NCBI GenBank assembly: GCA_905373325.1
Contig: CAJPTB010000020.1
Span: 1 to 11,918, forward strand
DNA: 11,918 nucleotides
Reading direction: 5' to 3'
From: an uncultured Ancrocorticia sp.
Lineage (GTDB): Bacteria > Actinomycetota > Actinomycetes > Actinomycetales > Actinomycetaceae
Part shown: one piece after another, positions 6,858-11,918 of the stretch
Numbering within the stretch: the stretch's first letter is position 1
Layout: the number at the start of each line of letters is the position of its first letter
Translations under genes and position numbers: made by a program
Notes under the pieces: model-generated
Databases searched by the model: none
Seen by the model: only the letters and a program-made list of their open reading frames with translations
Told to the model about the DNA's origin: nothing

Positions 6858-8212
6858 ACGCCCTCACCGCTGTTCTCGAGGGTCGCGTCTGCCTTGGGGG
6901 TCTCCGCTTCGGCGGGCTGGGAGCCTTCGGAAGCTTGCGATCCGTCTTCGGAGTCGACGGCCTCGGAGTCGGCGTCGTCCGTGGAGGCTCCCGCGTTGTG
7001 CCCCATCGGCGCGTCGGGGGTGTCTTCCGGATTCTTCGAAGAGATCTCCTCCATGGCTCGAATGACGGTGTTGACCGTGATGAGTCCGAGGAACTTGCCC
7101 CGCTTGCCGTGGACGAGCGCTTCGGTCGATCCCGCAACCAGCATGGCGTCGAGGGCGTCGTCGAGCGACGAGCTGGCGCCCACCAGCGGGAAGTCGTCGG
7201 AGTACTTGGTCTTCACCCGGTCCGTGCGCAAAAGCTGCTTGGGCGTGACCCAACCCACCGGACGTTCTTTGAGGTCGAGAACCGCCGCGTGGCGCACGCC
7301 GGCGTCCCTGATCCGCTTGGCGACCTCGCGCGTGTCTTCGCCCGGGCGGGCGCGAACGGCTTCCTTGAGCTGAACAGCGCTGACTCTCGCGAGGCCGAGC
7401 TGGCGCAGGCCCGCGCCTGAGCCGATGAAGTCTTCGACGAATTCGTTCGCGGGATTCGCCAAAATCTGGTCGGGGGTGTCGTACTGCATGATTTGGCCGC
7501 CGACGTTGAAGATGACGATCCAGTCGCCGAGTTTGATGGCCTCGTCGAAGTCGTGCGTGACAAAGACGACCGTCTTGTGGAGCTCGGACTGGATGTGGAT
7601 GAGCTCGTCTTGGAGGCGCTGGCGGGTAATGGGGTCCACGGCGCCGAAGGGCTCGTCCATGAGGAGGACCGGCGGATCCGCGGCGAGGGCGCGCGCCACG
7701 CCGACGCGCTGTTGCTGGCCGCCTGAGAGCTCTTTGGGATAACGATTGCGGTATTCGCCGGGCTCGAGCGAAACGAGGTCCAGAAGCTCATCGACGCGTT
7801 CGGATATCCGCTTCTTGTCCCATCCGAGGAGTTTGGGGACGATGGCGATGTTTTCGGCGACCGTCATATGCGGGAGGAGGCCGCCCGCCTGGATGACGTA
7901 GCCGATGTGGCGGCGCAGTTTGTCGCCGTTCATCTGCGTGACGTCGTCGCCGTTGATCACGATGCGGCCGGATGTGGGCTCGATGAGCCGGTTGATCATT
8001 TTCAGCGTCGTCGTTTTGCCGCATCCCGACGGTCCGACGAACATGACCGTTTGGCCGGCAGGGATTTCAAGCGTGAGATGGTCGACCGCGGGCTGGGCGC
8101 CGCCGTAGTCTTTCGTCACCTCCTCCAAGATGATCGTGGCGCCGGTGATCGAAGGGTCGTCGGTCGCAGAATCGGTCCCGAGGGTCGGGTTGGCAGAATT
8201 GTTCTCAGACAT
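6854..8212 (-). CDS. opuCA: Osmoprotectant ABC transporter, ATP-binding subunit with tandem CBS domains
   Basis: This cytoplasmic ATPase of the importer has 452 residues. The nucleotide-binding domain covers about residues 26-270: Walker A GPSGCGKT (60-67), Q-loop Q108 in GYVIQAGGLLPHMT, signature LSGGQ (162-166), Walker B VLLMDE (182-187), D-loop AVDP and switch His220 in FVTHDFDEA. Two CBS-domain units follow (about 277-333 and 340-392). In OpuA-type systems CBS domains sense ionic strength or bind regulatory nucleotides, so this subunit probably gates activity. After residue 395 comes an extra tail of nearly 60 residues that is rich in Ser, Asp, Glu and Ala and looks disordered. All core catalytic motifs are intact. 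The start ATG (8212-8210) overlaps the upstream permease stop by 8 bp. The 3' end overlaps the next permease as ATGA. Confidence 0.95.
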   Translation of the reverse strand: MSENNSANPTLGTDSATDDPSITGATIILEEVTKDYGGAQPAVDHLTLEIPAGQTVMFVGPSGCGKTTTLKMINRLIEPTSGRIVINGDDVTQMNGDKLRRHIGYVIQAGGLLPHMTVAENIAIVPKLLGWDKKRISERVDELLDLVSLEPGEYRNRYPKELSGGQQQRVGVARALAADPPVLLMDEPFGAVDPITRQRLQDELIHIQSELHKTVVFVTHDFDEAIKLGDWIVIFNVGGQIMQYDTPDQILANPANEFVEDFIGSGAGLRQLGLARVSAVQLKEAVRARPGEDTREVAKRIRDAGVRHAAVLDLKERPVGWVTPKQLLRTDRVKTKYSDDFPLVGASSSLDDALDAMLVAGSTEALVHGKRGKFLGLITVNTVIRAMEEISSKNPEDTPDAPMGHNAGASTDDADSEAVDSEDGSQASEGSQPAEAETPKADATLENSGEGV

Positions 8213-8846
8213 TGATACCTCGTGAAATCGTCAGACGGCCGAGCAGAACGAGGAGACCGTCGAGTATGAACGCCAGCAAAATGATGGCCACGACGCCGGT
8301 GAGGACGGACTCGAAGGAGTTCGCCCCGCCGAGCCGCGAAAGGCCGGAGAAGATGTAGCCTCCGAGCCCGGGGCCGAGCACGTATGCGGAGATCGCCGCG
8401 ATGCCCATGGACATTTGCGCCGAAATCCGCATTCCCGCCAAGATGACGGGCCAGGCGAGTGGAAGCTCGACCTTGAGGAAGGTCGCGGACTTCGACATTC
8501 CTTGGCCTCTGGCGGCTTCCACGATATTGCGGTCGACGCCGGAAAAGCCGACAAGGGCGTTGCGCAGGATCGGCAGGGCCGCGTAGAACGTCACGACGAC
8601 GACTGCGGGCAAAACTCCGAAACCCGCTGGCGCTATAAGCAAGCCAATGAGGGCAAACGAAGGTATTGTCAACCCTATGGCGGAAATATTGTTTGTAAGG
8701 GATGTAAACAGACTGCTCCGATAGCTGAGCGCCGCAATGACCGTTCCGATGACGGTCGCCAACAGCAAGCACTGCGTGACTAGCGAAAGGTGCTGCCAGG
8801 CGGCGAAGAGTATCTGGTCCCTTCTTTCTAAGATAAAATTAACCAC
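8205..8846 (-). CDS. opuCB: Osmoprotectant ABC transporter, permease subunit (first)
   Basis: This is the first gene of the importer operon and the smaller membrane subunit (213 residues, like OpuCB). It has about five hydrophobic segments, starting with HLSLVTQCLLLATVIGTVIA. The EAA loop, EAARGQGMSKSATFLKVELP, couples to the ATPase. The start is GTG at 8846-8844. GGGGAG lies upstream, but about 12 bases away, which is long. The 3' end overlaps the ATPase start (ATGTCTGA). The first codons include TTA, AGA, AGG and several ATA codons, which are rare in this GC-rich window. This suggests either slow early translation or a 5' region of different base composition. Its divergent neighbour is smc, 224 bp away. 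Confidence 0.92.
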   Translation of the reverse strand: MVNFILERRDQILFAAWQHLSLVTQCLLLATVIGTVIAALSYRSSLFTSLTNNISAIGLTIPSFALIGLLIAPAGFGVLPAVVVVTFYAALPILRNALVGFSGVDRNIVEAARGQGMSKSATFLKVELPLAWPVILAGMRISAQMSMGIAAISAYVLGPGLGGYIFSGLSRLGGANSFESVLTGVVAIILLAFILDGLLVLLGRLTISRGINV

Positions 8847-8872
8847 TGGGTATTCTCACTCCCCGTGTAGTG

Positions 8873-8899
8873 GTACGACATTTGGGGATTGTCTCGTAC
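8873..8899. promoter_or_regulatory. Inverted repeat in the importer leader, possible operator
   Basis: GTACGA (8873-8878) and TCGTAC (8894-8899) are exact reverse complements separated by 15 bases. The adjacent ACA and TGTC extend the symmetry imperfectly. The site lies between the candidate importer promoter and its GTG start. It could be a repressor site or a leader hairpin; no regulator is known from this window. Confidence 0.35.
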
Positions 8900-8907
8900 G
8901 GTGACAT

Positions 8908-8936
8908 ATCATTCCCCAGTCTATCCGATAAGTCAA
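8908..8936 (-). promoter_or_regulatory. Candidate promoter of the importer operon
   Basis: On the minus strand, TTGACT (8936-8931) is followed after 17 bases by AATGAT (8913-8908), or after 19 bases by TGATAT. The -35 is near consensus and the -10 is mediocre. Transcription would start near 8901 and give a leader of roughly 55 bases containing the inverted repeat at 8873-8899. Confidence 0.35.
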
Positions 8937-8939
8937 GGG

Positions 8940-8951
8940 GTGTGCTCACAC
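8940..8951. promoter_or_regulatory. Palindrome GTGTG-CT-CACAC next to a -35 box, possible operator
   Basis: GTGTGCTCACAC has 5-bp arms and a 2-base centre. It ends exactly where the plus-strand TTGACA begins (8952), and its other end is three bases from the -35 of the candidate minus-strand promoter. A protein bound here could affect both directions. GTGTG-type half-sites resemble operators of several regulator families, but I cannot name one. Confidence 0.4.
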
Positions 8952-8980
8952 TTGACATGTGGATTCTCGGAGAGTATGGG
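8952..8980 (+). promoter_or_regulatory. Candidate upstream promoter of smc
   Basis: A consensus TTGACA (8952-8957), a 17-base spacer and TATGGG (8975-8980) form a good sigma-70-type promoter. Transcription would start near 8987 and give a leader of about 84 bases to GTG 9071. I see no Shine-Dalgarno site or reading frame of note in that leader. Confidence 0.5.
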
Positions 8981-9058
8981 ATCGTTAAGATCCGCGAGAA
9001 ATGGGGGATGCATTATAGCTGGCGGGCCAGAAAGATCACGTAATTTGCCTATGTGTCT

Positions 9059-9064
9059 TATCGT
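9059..9064 (+). promoter_or_regulatory. Candidate -10 box for a leaderless smc transcript
   Basis: TATCGT keeps the T1, A2, T3 and T6 positions of TATAAT and ends six bases before GTG 9071, so the start codon itself would be base +1. No Shine-Dalgarno sequence lies within 20 bases of this GTG. A -35 box at proper distance is not evident. Confidence 0.35.
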
Positions 9065-9070
9065 GTGTAT

Positions 9071-11918
9071 GTGCACCTGAAGACTTTGACGCTCCGAGGG
9101 TTCAAATCCTTCGCGGCCGCCACCACTTTGAGGTTCGAGCCGGGCATCAACTGCGTCGTCGGCCCGAACGGGTCCGGCAAGTCCAACGTCGTCGACGCGC
9201 TGGCCTGGGTGATGGGAGAACAGGGAGCGAAGAATCTCCGCGGAGGCAACATGGCAGACGTCATCTTCGCGGGAACGTCCAAGCGTCCGGCTCTCGGCAG
9301 GGCCGAGGTCTCGCTCACGATCGACAACTCCGACGGGGTTTTGCCGATCGACTACACGGAAGTGACGATCTCCAGAACGCTTTTCCGCAGCGGGGGATCC
9401 GAGTACGCGATCAACGGCGCGTCCTGCAGGCTGCTCGACATCCAGGAGCTCCTTTCGGACACGGGCATGGGGCGCGAGATGCACGTCATCATCGGCCAAG
9501 GCAAGCTTGACGAAGTGCTCAAAGCAGGCGCGGAGGACCGCAGAGGGTTCATCGAGGAGGCGGCCGGAGTCCTCAAACATCGGCGGCGGAAAGAGAAGGC
9601 TCTGCGCAAACTCGAATCGATGAGCGGGTCTTTGGCGAGGATCGAGGATCTTTCGGCCGAATTGCGCAGGCAGCTCGGGCCCTTGGCGAGGCAGGCGGAA
9701 GCCGCCCGCAAGGCCCAGATCATGCAGGCCGAGGCCCGCGACGCCAAAGCGCGGCTGCTGGCCGACGATCTCGCGCAGCAGCAGGCAAGGGTCGAGTCGC
9801 ACGAGGTGGACGAATCGAAGCTCTCGGAACGGCGGGCGGACGAGAGGGCGCGAGTTGGCGACGCCCAAGCGCGACTCGCCCGACTCGAGGCCGAGGCCGC
9901 CGCCGCGAATCCCAAGCTGGCTGCGCTCATTGAAAGGTGGGAGAAAGCGTCCTCTCTGGAAGAGCGCTTCCGTTCCTTGGGTCAGCTCGCCGGTGAAAGG
10001 CAGCGATCTCTCGCATCTGCGGCGAGGCCTTTCCACGGGGAGAGGCCGGAGGACATCGTCCGGCGAGCCGATCAGGCGCGCGCCGAAGAGGACGAGCTGA
10101 GGGAGCGGGCCGCGACCGCGCAAGACGCCCTCACGGCAGCGATCTCCGAACGTGAAGATGCCGAGGACGCCGAGCATCGGGCCGAGCGCGAGCGTGCCGC
10201 CCTCGCCAAAGCCGCCGCCGACAAGCGCGAGGACGCCGCGAGGATGGCCGGACAGATCTCCGCTGCGTCAAGCCGGGTCGAAGCCCTCGAAGCTGAGAAA
10301 CGCAGGGCAGGCGAAAGCTTGGAGGCGGCGAAACGGCGGGCCGATCAGGCAAAGGCCGAAGTGGCAAGGCTCGAGCAGGACATTGTGGCCGGAGCCCAAG
10401 CCGAAGACCCGCTGACCGAGCGGCACGAGGCGAACTCCGCGGAGCTCAGCGCCGCGGCGGCCGCGCTGGAGGAGGCCCGCTCCCGCTTGCTGGAGACGAG
10501 GTCCCAGACAGCTTCGTGGGAGGCAAAGGCTCAGGCGCTCAAGGGAGCCCTCGCCCCTGAAGACGCCACGGCGTGGGCATGGGGCAATTGCGCGGGGATA
10601 GACGGACTTGTTCGCGAGAGACTCGCGGTGGACGGGGGATGGGAAGCCGCCGTCGAAGCCGCCCTTGCCGGGGCCGCGAGCGGGCTCGCGGCGGAGAGCC
10701 TTGACGCCGCGATCGACGCGCTGCGAGCGGCCCGCGAGGCCGAGGCCGGAAGGCTTCACCTCGTCCACCCCGGCGGGGCAAGGCCGGAAAGTACGGAGCG
10801 GCTTGTGCGCGAAGCCATCGCGGCGGCGGGCTTGGGGCCGGATCGCGCGGTGCCCGCGTGCGACGTGGTCCGCGCAAGCGGCTCTTCGGCTGACGCGATC
10901 GCGAGTTTCCTCGCCGAATACGCCCTTGCCCGCGACCTCGAGGCCGCTCGTCTTTTGATTCAGGCGGGGGCTCCGGCCGCGGCAACGCTCGCGGGAGACG
11001 TGATCGACCGCGAATTTGCGCGGGGCGGCGAGGTTTCGCAGGCTTCGATCTTGGCTCGCAGAGCGGCTTTCGAGAGCGCAGAGCGGGAAGCGGAGAAAGC
11101 CCGCCGGGAAGCCGAGACGGCCGAGGAAGGCGTGCGTCGCTGTCAGGAGCGGCTCGCCAAAGCTCGTTCGGAACACGAGGAGACCGGGGCGGAGCTGGCC
11201 GCTCGGGATTCGCGCTCGGCCCGATGCTCGGCGTCCTCGGCATCTTCACGTTCGGAGGCTGCGGCGGCAGCGCAGTTGGGCGTTTTGAGGCAGTCCCTTT
11301 CGGCGTCGCGCAGCGAAGCAGAGTCAAACGCATCGCGCCTGGACGCCATCAACGTCGAGCTGCGCAGCAGGCGGGAGGACCTCGAGTCTCTGTCCGCCCG
11401 GCGCGACGCCGCGCTGGCGGACCCCGACGACCTCGCGGAACGCGCTGCCCGTGCCGCGGAGTCCCAGCGCGCCGCCCATGGCGAGGAACGGCTGCGAGCC
11501 GTCGCCGGACGCGCCGACGCCCTCATGAAAAGCGCGCAGGCGCTCGCGGAAAGGATCGAACGCGAAGAGCGTCAAGCCCGACGCAGGGAGCACGCGGCGG
11601 AGCTGGCGGGCCGTGTGGCCGACTGGGCTTCTCGAGCCTTGGCGGTGGCGCAGCGGGTGCGCGAATCGGCGGAAAGGAGGCGAAAGAGCGGGGAAGAGGA
11701 GCGTGAGCTTCGCAATTCCGCCCTGAAGGCCGTTCGGCGGGAGCTCGACGAGGCGAACGCCGCTTTGCGCGAGCTGGAAGACGCCGCGCATCGCCACGAA
11801 CTGCTTCGGGCTGAAACCCGGATGCGATACGAGCAGCTTGCCTCGAAGTCCCTCGAGGAACTCGGAGTCGAGGCTCCTGTGCTGATCGAGGAGTTCGGAC
11901 CGCACCGTCCGATTCCCC
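9071..11918 (+). CDS. smc: Chromosome segregation ATPase SMC, 5' part (runs off the window)
   Basis: SMC dimerises into an ATP-driven DNA loop-extruding clamp that, with ScpA and ScpB, organises and segregates the chromosome. 949 complete codons are visible; Actinobacterial SMC is usually about 1,180-1,220 residues, so the end of the C-terminal arm and the head with signature and Walker B are missing. The start is GTG 9071, chosen because MHLKTLTLRGFKSF is the family N-terminus; GTG 9053 and 9065 are also in frame. Walker A is GPNGSGKS (31-38). The region VIIGQGKLDEVL, then EDRRGFIEEAAGVLKHRRRKEKAL, is intact. The N-arm coiled coil covers about 170-495, the hinge about 505-655 (GIDGLVRERLAVDGGWEAAV to FARGGEVSQASILARR) and the C-arm follows. 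Residues 714-729 (SRSARCSASSASSRSE) are an odd serine-rich break encoded by an inverted copy of the DNA for residues 358-374. No other lesion is seen. Confidence 0.96.
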   Translation, partial: MHLKTLTLRGFKSFAAATTLRFEPGINCVVGPNGSGKSNVVDALAWVMGEQGAKNLRGGNMADVIFAGTSKRPALGRAEVSLTIDNSDGVLPIDYTEVTISRTLFRSGGSEYAINGASCRLLDIQELLSDTGMGREMHVIIGQGKLDEVLKAGAEDRRGFIEEAAGVLKHRRRKEKALRKLESMSGSLARIEDLSAELRRQLGPLARQAEAARKAQIMQAEARDAKARLLADDLAQQQARVESHEVDESKLSERRADERARVGDAQARLARLEAEAAAANPKLAALIERWEKASSLEERFRSLGQLAGERQRSLASAARPFHGERPEDIVRRADQARAEEDELRERAATAQDALTAAISEREDAEDAEHRAERERAALAKAAADKREDAARMAGQISAASSRVEALEAEKRRAGESLEAAKRRADQAKAEVARLEQDIVAGAQAEDPLTERHEANSAELSAAAAALEEARSRLLETRSQTASWEAKAQALKGALAPEDATAWAWGNCAGIDGLVRERLAVDGGWEAAVEAALAGAASGLAAESLDAAIDALRAAREAEAGRLHLVHPGGARPESTERLVREAIAAAGLGPDRAVPACDVVRASGSSADAIASFLAEYALARDLEAARLLIQAGAPAAATLAGDVIDREFARGGEVSQASILARRAAFESAEREAEKARREAETAEEGVRRCQERLAKARSEHEETGAELAARDSRSARCSASSASSRSEAAAAAQLGVLRQSLSASRSEAESNASRLDAINVELRSRREDLESLSARRDAALADPDDLAERAARAAESQRAAHGEERLRAVAGRADALMKSAQALAERIEREERQARRREHAAELAGRVADWASRALAVAQRVRESAERRRKSGEEERELRNSALKAVRRELDEANAALRELEDAAHRHELLRAETRMRYEQLASKSLEELGVEAPVLIEEFGPHRPIP
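10144..10191 (+). repeat. 48-bp inverted repeat, copy 1 (within smc N-arm)
   Basis: These 48 bases are the exact reverse complement of 11210-11257. In the smc frame they encode most of ISEREDAEDAEHRAERE (residues 358-374), a normal charged coiled-coil stretch that continues smoothly on both sides. This copy is therefore probably the original. Confidence 0.97.
11210..11257 (-). repeat. 48-bp inverted repeat, copy 2 (within smc C-arm)
   Basis: These 48 bases are the exact reverse complement of 10144-10191, with identity stopping abruptly at both edges (next bases A/G at one side and C/T at the other when aligned). The segment starts on a codon boundary, is exactly 16 codons, has no stop, and encodes SRSARCSASSASSRSE in the smc frame. 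It looks like a templated inverted insertion or replacement. Confidence 0.97.

Noticed and set aside
5122..7137. A 671-codon minus-strand open frame that includes the binding protein
   Set aside because: Only the last 327 codons are real. The upstream part runs in the wrong frame through the permease and ATPase genes, and the lipoprotein signal peptide fixes the start at 6105.
8979..8993. GGATC-GTTAA-GATCC small palindrome in the smc leader
   Set aside because: Only 5-bp arms overlapping the candidate -10; too short to separate from chance.
8933..10177. A 414-codon open frame on the minus strand opposite smc
   Set aside because: It is antisense to a clear SMC head and arm and lacks any domain. 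Its first residues come from the 48-bp repeat, which is why a similar start (MLGVLGIFTF) recurs at 11224 on the plus strand.
10144..11257. The inverted repeat as the ends of a transposon or integron-like element
   Set aside because: The enclosed 1,018 bp is ordinary smc arm and hinge sequence in frame, with no transposase or recombinase and no target duplication seen.
1..11918. CRISPR arrays, tRNA/rRNA genes, insertion sequences, toxin-antitoxin or defence genes
   Set aside because: Looked for on both strands by eye and none was recognised; nearly all the DNA is explained by the eight annotated genes.

Overview
The window is GC-rich bacterial chromosome. The overall gene set points to an actinobacterium (Actinomycetota): a eukaryote-like (type 2) isoleucyl-tRNA synthetase without an obvious C-terminal zinc finger, an Actinobacteria-style SMC N-terminus (MHLKTLTLRGFKSF), GTG starts, and genes that appear to lack Shine-Dalgarno sites. 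A member of the Actinomycetaceae or a relative is a guess from overall flavour, not something the sequence proves.

Layout. (1) Positions 1-4922, plus strand, housekeeping: the 3' two-thirds of ileS, then folC (folylpolyglutamate/dihydrofolate synthase) with an acidic repeat-bearing N-terminal extension, a 224-bp gap with degenerate repeats and a possible terminator, ndk (nucleoside diphosphate kinase), and a stand-alone HPr-family gene 17 bp downstream. (2) Positions 4923-5121: a convergent intergenic region with a perfect 22-bp hairpin that probably ends transcription from both sides. (3) Positions 5122-8846, minus strand: a tightly overlapping four-gene operon for a quaternary-ammonium/osmoprotectant ABC importer. 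Transcription order is permease, ATPase with tandem CBS domains, permease, lipoprotein binding protein. (4) Positions 8847-9070: a divergent, comparatively AT-rich control region with palindromes and candidate promoters on both strands. (5) Positions 9071-11918, plus strand: smc, whose 3' end lies beyond the window.

How the genes work together. The importer is a self-contained osmotic-stress module: the lipoprotein captures a compatible solute, two membrane proteins form the channel, and the CBS-bearing ATPase powers and probably gates it. The flanking genes are unrelated core functions (translation, folate, nucleotide balance, sugar-PTS signalling, chromosome segregation), so the operon looks like an accessory block between core blocks.

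The most unusual feature is inside smc. A perfect 48-bp inverted repeat lies about 1 kb apart, once in each coiled-coil arm and on either side of the hinge. The first copy reads as ordinary charged coiled coil. The second copy is the reverse complement, exactly 16 codons long, in frame and without a stop, and reads as a serine-rich patch. It looks like a templated inverted copy rather than inherited SMC sequence. I see no tRNA, rRNA, CRISPR array, insertion sequence or defence system, and no clear new multi-gene system.
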